From positions 1 through 21,171 of the forward strand of contig DATJLU010000075.1 of NCBI GenBank assembly GCA_035509275.1: a stretch of 21,171 nt of DNA. The letters run 5' to 3'. The notes beneath the pieces were generated by a model. The model was not told the DNA's origin. It did not search any database and saw only the letters and a list, made by a program, of their open reading frames with translations. This DNA comes from DAHUYF01 sp035509275 (GTDB lineage Bacteria; Pseudomonadota; Alphaproteobacteria; ATCC43930; CGMCC-115725). Position 1 is the stretch's first letter. Every line of letters begins with the position of its first letter. Both the position numbers and the translations under genes were made by a program. This document shows positions 9,146 to 17,571 of this stretch, piece after piece.

Positions 9146-9230
9146 AATGCAGTTAAGTTTCATTTTGCATTGCAAAACAATAATTTAAAGGCAATCGGCT
9201 TGCATTCGGTCGGGTGCGGCGTATGTTACC
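9146..9230 (+). promoter_or_regulatory. Candidate promoter/operator region of the pdh operon
   Basis: This is the most AT-rich stretch near pdhA, in the divergent gap 9030-9298. It holds a perfect dyad TTTTGCA-T-TGCAAAA (9163-9177) and a second smaller one, GCAA-TCGGC-TTGC (9191-9203). A loose sigma-70-like pair follows: TTGCAT at 9200-9205, a 16-base spacer and TATGTT at 9222-9227. TTTGCAAA-like boxes are known targets of the RamB/ScfR group of XRE regulators that control acyl-CoA and acetate metabolism. Whether such a protein binds here is inference. Confidence 0.4.
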
Positions 9231-9298
9231 CGCGTGACCTCAGCGCTCCGCTCCCGACCCGGCGAGCGGGGCAGATGCAGCCGACAAAGGGTGGCCCC

Positions 9299-10312
9299 AT
9301 GGCAGTGGTGAAGCGCAAGCCGAGACCGGCGAGGGTCGAGGAGCCGGAAGTATCGGCGGCCGAACTCTTGCAGCTCTATCGCGACATGTTGCTGATCCGG
9401 CGCTTCGAGGAGAAGGCCGGTCAGATGTACGGCATGGGGCTCATCGGCGGCTTCTGCCATCTCTATATCGGCGAGGAGGCGGTGGTCGTCGGCGTGCTCG
9501 CCGCGGCCGAGGAGGGCGACACCATCATCACCTCCTATCGCGACCACGGCCATATGCTGGCGACCGGCATGGACCCGAAGGGCGTCATGGCCGAGCTGAC
9601 CGGCCGGCGCGGCGGCTATTCCAAGGGCAAAGGCGGCTCGATGCACATGTTCTCCCGCGAGAAGAACTTCTTCGGCGGGCATGGCATCGTCGGCGCCCAG
9701 GTGCCGATCGGCACCGGCCTCGGCTTCGCGCACAAATATCGCGACAACGGCAAGGTCAGCATCACCTTCCTCGGTGACGGCGCGATGAACCAGGGCCAGG
9801 TCTATGAGAGCTTCAACATGGCGGCGCTGTGGAAGCTGCCGGTGGTCTATGTCATCGAAAACAACAAATACGGCATGGGCACCTCGATCACGCGCAGCTC
9901 GGCTTCGCACGATCTGGTGAGCCGCGGCGCGCCTTTCGAAATCCCCGGCCACCAGGTCGACGGCATGAACGTGGTCGCGGTGCGCGAAGCCGCGGCCGAG
10001 GCGTTCGAGCATGCGCGCTCGGGCAAGGGGCCCTACATCGTCGAGATGCTCACCTACCGCTATCGCGGCCATTCCATGTCCGATCCGGCGAAATACCGCA
10101 GCAAGGACGAGGTGAGCCGCATGCGCCAGGAGCACGACCCGATCGATCAGGTCAAGAAGCGCCTCATCGATGGCGGCATGGCGGACGAGGCGCGGCTCAA
10201 GGAGATCGACAAGGAGATCAAGGACATCATCACCGCCGCCGCCGATTTCGCACAGCAGAGCCCGGAGCCCGATCCGGCGGAGCTGTGGACCGACGTCTAC
10301 GGCGAGGCGTGA
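9299..10312 (+). CDS. pdhA: Pyruvate dehydrogenase E1 component, alpha subunit
   Basis: With PdhB it decarboxylates pyruvate on thiamine diphosphate and acetylates the lipoyl groups of the complex. From ATG 9299 there are 337 residues. A Lys/Arg/Pro-rich N-terminus (MAVVKRKPRPARVEE) precedes LYRDMLLIRRFEEKAGQMYGMG, GFCHLYIGEEAVVVG and SYRDHGHMLATG. The diphosphate-binding motif runs from GDGAMNQG to ENN at residues 159-189. YRYRGHSMSDPAKYRSKDEV corresponds to the active-site (phosphorylation) loop of E1 alpha. The frame is open to 9116, but that part covers the AT-rich regulatory region. ATG 9275 is another option, adding eight residues. The stop overlaps the GAGGAG ribosome binding site of pdhB, 10 bases upstream of its ATG. 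Confidence 0.97.
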   Translation: MAVVKRKPRPARVEEPEVSAAELLQLYRDMLLIRRFEEKAGQMYGMGLIGGFCHLYIGEEAVVVGVLAAAEEGDTIITSYRDHGHMLATGMDPKGVMAELTGRRGGYSKGKGGSMHMFSREKNFFGGHGIVGAQVPIGTGLGFAHKYRDNGKVSITFLGDGAMNQGQVYESFNMAALWKLPVVYVIENNKYGMGTSITRSSASHDLVSRGAPFEIPGHQVDGMNVVAVREAAAEAFEHARSGKGPYIVEMLTYRYRGHSMSDPAKYRSKDEVSRMRQEHDPIDQVKKRLIDGGMADEARLKEIDKEIKDIITAAADFAQQSPEPDPAELWTDVYGEA

Positions 10313-10322
10313 GGAGTACGCC

Positions 10323-11723
10323 ATGCCGATCGAGGTGCTGATGCCGGCGCTCTCGCCGACGATGACCGAGGGCAAGATCGCCAAGTGGCACAAGCAGCCC
10401 GGCGACGCGGTGAAGTCCGGCGATATCCTCGCCGAGATCGAGACCGACAAGGCGACGATGGAGATGGAGGCGGTGGACGAGGGCACCATGGCCAAGATCC
10501 TCGTCCCCGAAGGCAGCGAGAACGTCGCCGTCAATTTGCCCATCGCCCTCATCGCCGGCGAGGGCGAAGCGGTGGACGACGTCGCCAAAGCCGAAGCAAA
10601 GCCCGCGCCGCGGCCGTCCACGCCGGCGCCGGAAGCGCCGGCCGCGTCGGCGGCCGAAGCGCGGCCGCCGCAGCCGGCGCCGCGCGCGGCCGCCGAGCCG
10701 AAGCGTCCGACCGTCGGCGAAGAGCGCGACTATACCGGCCCGACCGCCACCCTCACCGTGCGCGAGGCGCTGCGCGACGCCATGGCCGAGGAGATGCGCC
10801 GCGACGACAACGTCTTCCTCATGGGCGAGGAAGTGGCGGAATACCAGGGCGCCTACAAGGTGAGCCAGGGCCTGCTGCAGGAGTTCGGCGCGCGCCGCGT
10901 CATCGACACGCCGATCTCCGAGCATGCGATCGCCGGCATCGGTGTCGGCGCCGCCTTTGCCGGGCTGCGACCGATCGTCGAGTTCATGACCTGGAACTTC
11001 GCCATGCAGGCGATGGATCAGCTCATCAACTCCGCCGCCAAGACGCGCTACATGTCGGGCGGGCAGATGCATTGCCCAATCGTCTTCCGCGGCCCCAACG
11101 GCGCCGCCGCCCGCGTCGCGGCGCAGCACTCGCAGGACTATACGAGCTGGTACGCCCATGTGCCGGGGCTGAAGGTGGTGGCGCCCTTTACCGCCGCCGA
11201 CCATAAAGGCCTGCTCAAATCCGCGATCCGCGATCCCAATCCGGTGATCTTCCTCGAGAACGAGCTGGTCTATGGCCATAGCTTCGAAGTGCCGGCCGAA
11301 GGCGAGCATCTCGTGCCGCTCGGCCGCGCCCGCATCGCGCGGCCGGGCGACGGCGTCACCATCCTCGCCTTCTCGCGCATGGTGCAGGTGGCGCTCGAGG
11401 CCGCCGAGGCGCTCGCCGCCGACGGCATTTCCGCCGAGGTGATCGATCTGCGCAGCCTGAGGCCGCTTGATCTCGACAGCATCATCGCTTCGGCGAAGAA
11501 GACCAACCGCGTCGTCTCGATCGAAGAGGGCTGGTCCTTCGCCGGCATCGGCGCCGAGATCGCGGCGCTGGTCATGGAGCACGCCTTCGACTATCTCGAC
11601 GCGCCGGTGAAGCGCGTTTGCGGCAAGGATGTGCCGCTGCCTTATGCCGCCAATCTCGAGCGCCTGGCGCTGCCGCAATCCGCGGAGGTCGTCGATGCGG
11701 CGAAAGCCGTGAGCTATCGCTGA
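10323..11723 (+). CDS. pdhB: Pyruvate dehydrogenase E1 component, beta subunit with N-terminal lipoyl domain
   Basis: A 466-residue fusion. Residues 1-80 form a complete lipoyl domain (MPIEVLMPALSPTMTEGKIA...), with the lipoylated lysine at K43 in IETDKATMEMEA. Residues about 85-135 are an Ala/Pro-rich swinging linker. From about 137 to the end is the E1 beta transketolase-like domain: TLTVREALRDAM, FLMGEEVAEYQGAYKVSQGL, DTPISEHAIAGIGVGAAFAG and QHSQDYTSWYAHVPGLKVV. A lipoyl domain on E1 beta is a known alphaproteobacterial arrangement (for example rhizobia). Frames upstream of ATG 10323 overlap pdhA and are spurious. GAGGAG precedes the start, and pdhC follows after 15 bases. Confidence 0.98.
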   Translation: MPIEVLMPALSPTMTEGKIAKWHKQPGDAVKSGDILAEIETDKATMEMEAVDEGTMAKILVPEGSENVAVNLPIALIAGEGEAVDDVAKAEAKPAPRPSTPAPEAPAASAAEARPPQPAPRAAAEPKRPTVGEERDYTGPTATLTVREALRDAMAEEMRRDDNVFLMGEEVAEYQGAYKVSQGLLQEFGARRVIDTPISEHAIAGIGVGAAFAGLRPIVEFMTWNFAMQAMDQLINSAAKTRYMSGGQMHCPIVFRGPNGAAARVAAQHSQDYTSWYAHVPGLKVVAPFTAADHKGLLKSAIRDPNPVIFLENELVYGHSFEVPAEGEHLVPLGRARIARPGDGVTILAFSRMVQVALEAAEALAADGISAEVIDLRSLRPLDLDSIIASAKKTNRVVSIEEGWSFAGIGAEIAALVMEHAFDYLDAPVKRVCGKDVPLPYAANLERLALPQSAEVVDAAKAVSYR

Positions 11724-11738
11724 GCGAGGGAAAGACCG

Positions 11739-13082
11739 ATGCCGATCGAGCTCCTCATGCCCGCGCTGTCGCCGACGATGACCGAGGGCAACCTCGCGAA
11801 ATGGCTGAAGAAGGAAGGCGACGCGGTGAAGGCGGGCGACGTCATCGCCGAGATCGAGACCGACAAGGCGACGATGGAATTCGAAGCGGTCGATGAAGGC
11901 ACGCTCGGCAAGATCCTGGTGCCCGAAGGCACCGAGGGCGTCAAGGTGAACCAGCCGATCGCGCTGCTGCTCGAAGAGGGCGAGGACAAAGCCGCCTTGA
12001 GCAGAGCGCCAGCGGCCCCGCCCGCGGCAAAGCCGGCGGCCGCGCCGCCGCCCGCCGCCGCCAAGCCGGCGCCCGCGCCCGAACCGCCTAAGGCCGCGCC
12101 GCCGGCGCCCGCGCCCAAGCCGCCCGCGCCGCGCGGCAACGGCCATGCCGAGGCGGGACGGCTCTTTGCCAGCCCCTTGGCGCGGCGCATGGCGGAGCAG
12201 GCTGGTATCGACCTGTCGCGGCTCACCGGCTCGGGCCCCCATGGCCGCATCGTCAAGCACGACATTGACGCCGCTCTCGCCAAGGGCCCGGCCGCGCTGC
12301 GTGCGCCGGCGCCAGCACGCGCGCCGGCGGCTCCGGCCGCGCCGGGCGCGATCGCGCCGCCGAGCTACAACCGCGACCAGGTGGTGGCGCTGGCCGGCAA
12401 CCCCGCTTTCACCGAAGTGCCGATCACCAGCATGCGGCGCGTGATCGCGCGGCGCATGGTGGAATCGAAACTCACCGTCCCGCATTACTATCTCACCGTC
12501 GATTGCGAGATCGATGCGCTCTTGCGCATGCGCGAGCAGATCAACGCCGCGGCGGGGCTGAAGCTTTCGGTCAACGACTTCGTCATCAAGGCGGCGGCGC
12601 TGACCTTGAAGAAGGTGCCGGCGGTCAATTCCTCCTGGAGCGAGGATGCCATCCTGCAGTGGGAGACCGCCGACATCGCGGTCGCCGTCGCCATCGAGCA
12701 GGGGCTGATCACGCCGATCATCAAGGCGGCCGAGCGCAAAGGCCTGCAGCAGATCTCGACCGAGATGCGCGATCTCGGCACGCGCGCGCGGGCCGGCAAG
12801 CTCAAGCTGCAGGAATTCCAGGGCGGCACCTTCTCGATCTCCAATCTCGGCATGTTCGGCATCAAGGATTTCACCGCGGTGATCAACCCGCCGCACAGCG
12901 CCATTCTCGCCGTCGGCACGGGCGAGCAACGTCCGGTGGTGAAGAACGGCGCACTCGCGGTCGCCACGGTGATGAGCTGCACACTCGCCTGCGACCACCG
13001 CGTCATCGACGGCGCCGTCGGCGCCGAATGGATCCAGGCCTTCAAGAAGATCATCGAAGCGCCGGGCATGCTGGCGCTGTAG
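11739..13082 (+). CDS. pdhC: Dihydrolipoamide acetyltransferase (pyruvate dehydrogenase E2)
   Basis: Transfers acetyl from lipoate to CoA and forms the core of the complex; 447 residues. A single lipoyl domain (1-80, lipoyl lysine K43 in IETDKATMEFEA) is nearly a copy of the one in PdhB. A Pro/Ala linker (about 85-135) is followed by the peripheral-subunit-binding domain, about 141-180 (ASPLARRMAEQAG, LTGSGPHGRIVKHDI). A second Pro/Ala linker leads to the catalytic domain (about 226-447) with SKLTVPHYYLT, GTFSISNLGMFG and the active-site motif DHRVIDGAVGAEW, giving H420 and D424. The gene starts 15 bases after pdhB with GAGGGAAAG as ribosome binding site. Copy 2 of the G/C repeat separates it from lpd. 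Confidence 0.98.
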   Translation: MPIELLMPALSPTMTEGNLAKWLKKEGDAVKAGDVIAEIETDKATMEFEAVDEGTLGKILVPEGTEGVKVNQPIALLLEEGEDKAALSRAPAAPPAAKPAAAPPPAAAKPAPAPEPPKAAPPAPAPKPPAPRGNGHAEAGRLFASPLARRMAEQAGIDLSRLTGSGPHGRIVKHDIDAALAKGPAALRAPAPARAPAAPAAPGAIAPPSYNRDQVVALAGNPAFTEVPITSMRRVIARRMVESKLTVPHYYLTVDCEIDALLRMREQINAAAGLKLSVNDFVIKAAALTLKKVPAVNSSWSEDAILQWETADIAVAVAIEQGLITPIIKAAERKGLQQISTEMRDLGTRARAGKLKLQEFQGGTFSISNLGMFGIKDFTAVINPPHSAILAVGTGEQRPVVKNGALAVATVMSCTLACDHRVIDGAVGAEWIQAFKKIIEAPGMLAL

Positions 13083-13096
13083 CGGGAGTGCGGCTT

Positions 13097-13195
13097 ACCC
13101 CCCACCCCAACCCTCCCCCTCAAGGGGGGATGGGGTTCTGCTTAGGCCAGAGTGAAAACCCCTCCCCCCTTGAGGGGGAGGGAAGGGAGGGGGGT
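13097..13195 (+). repeat. G/C-run palindromic repeat, copy 2 (REPIN-like), between pdhC and lpd
   Basis: The left half (13097-13130) is identical to 4244-4277 over 34 bases and the right half (13163-13195) is identical to 4321-4353 over 33 bases. The 32-base loop between them is unrelated to the 43-base loop of copy 1. It carries the same coding-strand G-quadruplex motif (G-runs 13174-13178, 13180-13182, 13185-13187, 13189-13194). It starts 14 bases after the pdhC stop and ends 40 bases before the lpd ATG, so the lpd Shine-Dalgarno sequence is outside it. Confidence 0.9.
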
Positions 13196-13235
13196 AGCGC
13201 AGGATTCGATCGTCGCCGTTAGGAGAGACAACGAG

Positions 13236-14636
13236 ATGCCCGACACCACTTTCGACACCATCATCATCGGCGGCGGGCCGGGGGGCTATGTCGCAGCGAT
13301 CCGCGCGGCGCAGCTTGGCATGAAGACGGCTGTGGTCGAGCGCGAGCATTTGGGCGGCATCTGCCTCAATTGGGGCTGCATTCCGACCAAGGCGCTGCTG
13401 CGCAGCTCCGAGATCAACCATCTGCTGCACAATCTCGACGCTTACGGCTTCAGCGCCAAGGACATCGGCTACGATACCAAGAAGGTGGTGGAGCGCTCGC
13501 GCAAGGTCGCCAAGCAGCTCTCGAACGGCGTCGGCTACCTCATGAAGAAGCACAAGATCACCGTCATCGACGGCGAGGGCACGCTGCTCGGCAAGGGCAA
13601 GCTCGGCGTCGCCAAGGAGGGCAAGGCGGTGGGTGAGTTCAGCGCCAAGCATATCGTCATCGCCACCGGCGCCCGGGCGCGCACGCTGCCGGGGCTCGAG
13701 CCCGACGGCAAGCTCGTTTGGACCTATAAGGAGGCGATGGTGCCGCCGGCGATGCCGAAATCGGTGCTGGTGATCGGCTCGGGCGCCATCGGCATCGAGT
13801 TCGCGAGCTTCTATCGCGACATGGGCGCCGAGGTCACGGTGGTCGAGGTGCTCGACCGCGTGCTGCCGGTTGAGGATGAAGAGATCTCCGCCTTTGCGCG
13901 CAAGGCCTTCGAGAAGCAGGGGATGAAGATCCACACCTCGACCACGGTGAAGGAGCTGAAGAAAAATGCCGAGGCCGTGTCGGCAACCTTGGCATCGGGC
14001 GACAAGACGGCGCAAATCACCGCCGAGCGCGTCGTGCTCGCCATCGGCATTACCGGCAATGTCGAGAATATCGGCCTCGACAAGACACGGGTGCGGGTCG
14101 AGAAAGGCCACATCCTGGTGAATGAGTGGCTCGCCACCGACGAGCCCGGAGTGTACGCCATCGGCGATGTGGTGGGGGCACCCTGGCTCGCGCACAAGGC
14201 GATGCATGAGGGCGTGATCTGCATGGAGCGCATCGCCGGGCTCAACACGGCGCATCCGCTCGATACCAACAACATCCCGGGTTGCACCTATTGCCGGCCG
14301 CAAGTGGCGAGCGTCGGCTTGAGCGAGCGCAAGGCGAAGGAAGCGGGGCGCGAGGTGCGCGTCGGCCGCTTTCCCTTCATCGGCAATGGCAAGGCCATCG
14401 CGCTGGGCGAGCCCGAGGGGCTGGTGAAGACGGTGTTCGACGCCAAGACCGGCGAGCTGCTCGGCGCGCATATGATCGGCGCCGAGGTGACGGAGCTGAT
14501 CCAGGGCTACACCATCGCCAAGACGCTGGAGACGACGGAGCAGGAGCTGATGCGCACCGTCTTCCCGCATCCCACGCTCTCCGAGATGATGCATGAGAGC
14601 GTGCTTGACGCGTATGGGCAGGTCCTCCACATCTAG
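13236..14636 (+). CDS. lpdA: Dihydrolipoyl dehydrogenase (E3)
   Basis: Reoxidises dihydrolipoamide with FAD and NAD+; 466 residues. The FAD-binding motif IIIGGGPGGYVAAIRAA is at about 9-25. The redox-active disulfide is C43-C48 in GGICLNWGCIPTKALL, the NAD-binding motif VLVIGSGAIGIEFA lies at about 171-184, and the second FAD motif is VYAIGDVVG. The catalytic His-Glu pair is in FPHPTLSEMMHESV near the C-terminus. AGGAGA (13221-13226) lies 9 bases before ATG 13236 and fixes the start; upstream codons run into the repeat element and are not coding. It is probably cotranscribed with pdhABC, but the intervening repeat may lower or uncouple its expression. lipA follows after 26 bases. Confidence 0.98.
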   Translation: MPDTTFDTIIIGGGPGGYVAAIRAAQLGMKTAVVEREHLGGICLNWGCIPTKALLRSSEINHLLHNLDAYGFSAKDIGYDTKKVVERSRKVAKQLSNGVGYLMKKHKITVIDGEGTLLGKGKLGVAKEGKAVGEFSAKHIVIATGARARTLPGLEPDGKLVWTYKEAMVPPAMPKSVLVIGSGAIGIEFASFYRDMGAEVTVVEVLDRVLPVEDEEISAFARKAFEKQGMKIHTSTTVKELKKNAEAVSATLASGDKTAQITAERVVLAIGITGNVENIGLDKTRVRVEKGHILVNEWLATDEPGVYAIGDVVGAPWLAHKAMHEGVICMERIAGLNTAHPLDTNNIPGCTYCRPQVASVGLSERKAKEAGREVRVGRFPFIGNGKAIALGEPEGLVKTVFDAKTGELLGAHMIGAEVTELIQGYTIAKTLETTEQELMRTVFPHPTLSEMMHESVLDAYGQVLHI

Positions 14637-14662
14637 CCTCGATTGAATCGCAGGCGCCGATT

Positions 14663-15601
14663 ATGAGCGAGCCGGAACTCCGCCACCCCGAGAAGGCGCA
14701 CAAGCCCGACAATCCCGTCGCGCGCAAGCCGGCTTGGATTCGAGTCAAGGCGCCGGTCTCGCCGGAATACCATGAGACGCGCCGACTCATGCGCGAGCTT
14801 CGCCTCAACACCGTCTGCGAGGAGGCGGCCTGCCCCAATATCGGCGAATGCTGGAAGCAGAAGCACGCCACGGTGATGATCCTCGGCAGCGTCTGCACCC
14901 GCGCCTGCACCTTCTGCAATGTCGCGACGGGAAAGCCCGATCAGCTCGATCCGCACGAGCCGCAGCACGTCGCCGAAGCCGTCGCGCGCCTCGGTCTCAG
15001 CCACATCGTCGTCACCTCCGTCGATCGCGACGATCTCGAGGATGGCGGCGCCGGGCATTTCGTCCGCACCATCGAAGCGATCCGCGCGCTGGCGCCCGGC
15101 ACCACGATCGAAGTGCTGACGCCGGATTTCCTCAAGAAAGAGGGCGCGATCGACGCGGTGGTGGCGGCGCGCCCCGACATCTACAACCACAATCTCGAGA
15201 CCGTGCCGCGGCTTTATGCGGAGGTGCGGCCGGGCGCGCGCTACTTCCAGTCGCTGCGCCTCCTCGACCGAGTGAAGGCGCTCGATCCCGCGACGTTCAC
15301 CAAATCGGGGATCATGGTGGGACTGGGCGAAGACCGGGCCGAAGTGCTTCAGGTGATGGACGATCTGCGCGCCGCCGACGTCGATTTCCTCACCATCGGG
15401 CAATATCTGCAGCCGACGCCCAAGCATCGCGCCGTGCATCGCTTCGTTCCGCCGGAAGAGTTCGAGAGCTATCGCAAGATGGCCTATGGCAAGGGCTTCC
15501 TCATGGTGTCGGCTTCGCCCCTGACGCGCTCCTCCTATTTCGCCGGCGAGGATTTCGCCAAGCTGCGCGCGGCGCGCGCCGAGAAGCTCGCGGCGTCCTA
15601 A
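14663..15601 (+). CDS. lipA: Lipoyl synthase
   Basis: Radical SAM enzyme that inserts two sulfurs into octanoyl chains on lipoyl domains, here those of PdhB and PdhC among others. The 312 residues are the normal length. The auxiliary [4Fe-4S] cluster is bound by CX4CX5C at C52, C57 and C63 (CEEAACPNIGEC), the SAM cluster by CX3CX2C at C78, C82 and C85 (CTRACTFC), and the fourth auxiliary ligand is the serine of RSSY at 289-292. DRDDLEDGGAGHF, YNHNLETVPRLY and KSGIMVGLGE are further family signatures. Position right after lpd gives cofactor synthesis together with the enzyme that needs it. The following gene starts 4 bases after the stop. Confidence 0.98.
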   Translation: MSEPELRHPEKAHKPDNPVARKPAWIRVKAPVSPEYHETRRLMRELRLNTVCEEAACPNIGECWKQKHATVMILGSVCTRACTFCNVATGKPDQLDPHEPQHVAEAVARLGLSHIVVTSVDRDDLEDGGAGHFVRTIEAIRALAPGTTIEVLTPDFLKKEGAIDAVVAARPDIYNHNLETVPRLYAEVRPGARYFQSLRLLDRVKALDPATFTKSGIMVGLGEDRAEVLQVMDDLRAADVDFLTIGQYLQPTPKHRAVHRFVPPEEFESYRKMAYGKGFLMVSASPLTRSSYFAGEDFAKLRAARAEKLAAS

Positions 15602-15605
15602 GCGA

Positions 15606-16073
15606 ATGCCGACCCATGCCGAGAAGCGGCTGGTTCCCTATACCGCCGACCAGATCTTCGATCTCGTCGCCGATGTCGAGCGCTATCCCGAGTTCCTGCC
15701 CTGGTGCCTGGGCGCGCGCGTACGCGAACGCGACGCCCATACCATCACCGCCGATCTCCTGATCGGCTTCCGCATGGTGCGCGAGCGCTTCACCTCGCGC
15801 GTCCAGCTCGACCGGCCGCGCCGCATCGATGTGAGCTACACCCACGGGCCGTTCCGCTATCTCAACAATCACTGGGAATTCATCCCGCAGCCCGGCGGCA
15901 GCTGCGTCATCGACTTCTATGTCGATTTCGAGTTCCGCTCGCGCATGCTGCAGAAGCTGATCGGGCTGCTGTTCAACGAGGCGGTGAAGCGCATGGTCGG
16001 CGCCTTCGAGGCGCGCGCACGGCACCTCTACGGCACGTCCGGCGGCGCCGGCGCAGCGGTGAAGCCGGTCTAG
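15606..16073 (+). CDS. RatA/COQ10-type START-domain protein
   Basis: A 155-residue single-domain protein of the polyketide cyclase/START superfamily. It starts MPTHAEKRLVPYTADQIFDLVADVERYPEFLPWC, the standard opening of the family that includes bacterial RatA and mitochondrial COQ10 (a coenzyme Q binding protein). FNEAVKRMVGAFEARA forms the C-terminal helix that closes the hydrophobic cavity. In alphaproteobacteria a role in quinone handling is the likelier guess, because the gene habitually follows lipA; the ribosome-associated toxin role described for E. coli RatA should not be assumed. It is tightly coupled to lipA (4-base gap) and is the last gene of the plus-strand block. No terminator is visible before the convergent neighbour at 16118. 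Confidence 0.88.
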   Translation: MPTHAEKRLVPYTADQIFDLVADVERYPEFLPWCLGARVRERDAHTITADLLIGFRMVRERFTSRVQLDRPRRIDVSYTHGPFRYLNNHWEFIPQPGGSCVIDFYVDFEFRSRMLQKLIGLLFNEAVKRMVGAFEARARHLYGTSGGAGAAVKPV

Positions 16074-16117
16074 AGCCGTATCGGGTCAGATGGGACCGTT
16101 CCTGCTCGTCGCTCCTG

Positions 16118-17311
16118 TCACGTCGCAGAGCCCAACGCCGCCAGCTTCGCCTTGAACGCATCGAGCGTCGGTTTCAGGACATCCGCGACGCCCGGTGTCG
16201 CCAGCGCTTTGTCGATGGCGTTCTGCAGGCCGGGTTGCGCCTTGTCGATCATGGCGGCGATGGTCTTCCTTTCCTGATCCGACGCTTGTCCCGCAGCGAC
16301 CTGCAGCTTACCGAGTTGCGCGACGGCGTCGTTGAGCTGCGGCAGAGCGGCTTTGGCCGACGCCGGATCGCTCACCTGCTGCAGCGCCGTGCGGGTGTTG
16401 TCGAAGGCACCGGTCAGCTGCTTTCCGAGATCGATCGGGCCGGCCGGCGTGCTGGTGCCGGAACCGGTGGTCTGTGCTGGGGGGGTGACGGGGAGGCGGC
16501 TGGCCTCCTGAACCTGCCCGCGACCCCAGATCCAATAGGCCGCGATCGCGACGATGATCACGGCCGCCAAGGCCCACAGCCAGCGTGCCAGCCCGGCCGA
16601 AGGCGGTGGTGCCTTTGCGTAACTCGTCGCGGTTTGAGCGATTTTCGTGCCCATGTCCGAAACCGCCGCCTTGGCGTCGCTGACGCTTTGGCCCATCGCC
16701 GCGGCGGAGGATCGCGCCGCAGCGGCCGCGCTCGCCGCCGGTTGCGTCAGACGGTCGGTCATGCCGGAGAGAATACCGCTGCCTTGCAGCCGGTTCGCCA
16801 AGGCCGCCGGCAGCGCCGTGGCGATCGCGTCCTTCTGATCGAGCAGCAGGCTCGCGAGACCGCCGGCGCCGCCGCCGGCGGTCTGGGCGCTGCGTCCGAG
16901 CAGGCCCAGCACCAGCGGGGTCAGGAAGCCGAGCAATCGACCCATGACACCCTGGTCCAGCCCGGTGTAATGGGCAAATGCTCCGGTAAGGCCATCGCCC
17001 CCCTGACTGCCGAACAGCGAGGACAACAGGGAGGAGCCCTGCTCCATCAGGGTACGCTGCCCGGCCGCGTCCATTGGTCGAAGCGTGCCGTCGGAAATGC
17101 CGAGCTTGCCGAGCTGGCCGACCATCGAGGACAGGCGATCGGCCCCGCCGGGTCGCGATACGACGCCGACGAGACCCGCCAGGATGGCCGGCACCGCGCC
17201 GCCTACCGCCTTGCGCGTTGTCTCGCCATCGACGCCGGTGGCGGCGGACATGCGATCCATCGTGTCGGACCCGAGCCCTTGCAGAATTTGACTGACGAGA
17301 TCCTGGGCCAT
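16118..17311 (-). CDS. DUF937 domain protein with a C-terminal membrane anchor and helical tail
   Basis: 397 residues. The N-terminal part (about 1-190) is DUF937-like: it begins MAQDLVSQILQGLGSDTMDR and is rich in Gly/Leu/Ser segments such as QGSSLLSSLFGSQGGDGL and GFLTPLVLGLLGR. An Ala-rich stretch (about 190-235) leads to one clear transmembrane helix at 244-262 (WLWALAAVIIVAIAAYWIW), then a Thr/Pro/Ser-rich linker. The last 100 or so residues are predicted helical (DNTRTALQQVSDPASAKAALPQ). There is no signal peptide, so the topology could be DUF937 in the cytoplasm and the tail in the periplasm. AGGAG lies 8 bases before the ATG. The function of DUF937 proteins is not established. It converges on the START-domain gene. 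Confidence 0.85.
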   Translation of the reverse strand: MAQDLVSQILQGLGSDTMDRMSAATGVDGETTRKAVGGAVPAILAGLVGVVSRPGGADRLSSMVGQLGKLGISDGTLRPMDAAGQRTLMEQGSSLLSSLFGSQGGDGLTGAFAHYTGLDQGVMGRLLGFLTPLVLGLLGRSAQTAGGGAGGLASLLLDQKDAIATALPAALANRLQGSGILSGMTDRLTQPAASAAAAARSSAAAMGQSVSDAKAAVSDMGTKIAQTATSYAKAPPPSAGLARWLWALAAVIIVAIAAYWIWGRGQVQEASRLPVTPPAQTTGSGTSTPAGPIDLGKQLTGAFDNTRTALQQVSDPASAKAALPQLNDAVAQLGKLQVAAGQASDQERKTIAAMIDKAQPGLQNAIDKALATPGVADVLKPTLDAFKAKLAALGSAT

Positions 17312-17571
17312 CGGCGAACTCCTGCTTGCAAGCGTCGGCAGATCGGGGATTCCCGGCTCTATCTTTCGAGGATAGGCGCGGTCCGGCTGCCGATGGATAC
17401 GCGGAACTACCGACAGGATGCGGAGAGTCGTCGTACGAACTGCCGAGGATTTTCACTGGCAGGCAACCCTGAACTGCACGCGATCACATCATCCCGCGCG
17501 CACCGCGGGAGAGTCATGCGCGGGCATCAGGCCGCTTGCGGCGAGAACCGGGTGGGAGCCGCGCCGAAGGC

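Noticed and set aside
9116..9298. N-terminal extension of PdhA (61 codons)
   Set aside because: The stretch is AT-rich, contains operator-like dyads and has no homology-like features; E1 alpha begins normally at or just before 9299.
10230..12998. A 922-codon open frame on the minus strand across pdhB and pdhC
   Set aside because: It is antisense to two unmistakable genes, and its product is Arg/His/Gly/Asp-rich without any recognisable motif, as expected for the shadow frame of GC-rich coding sequence.
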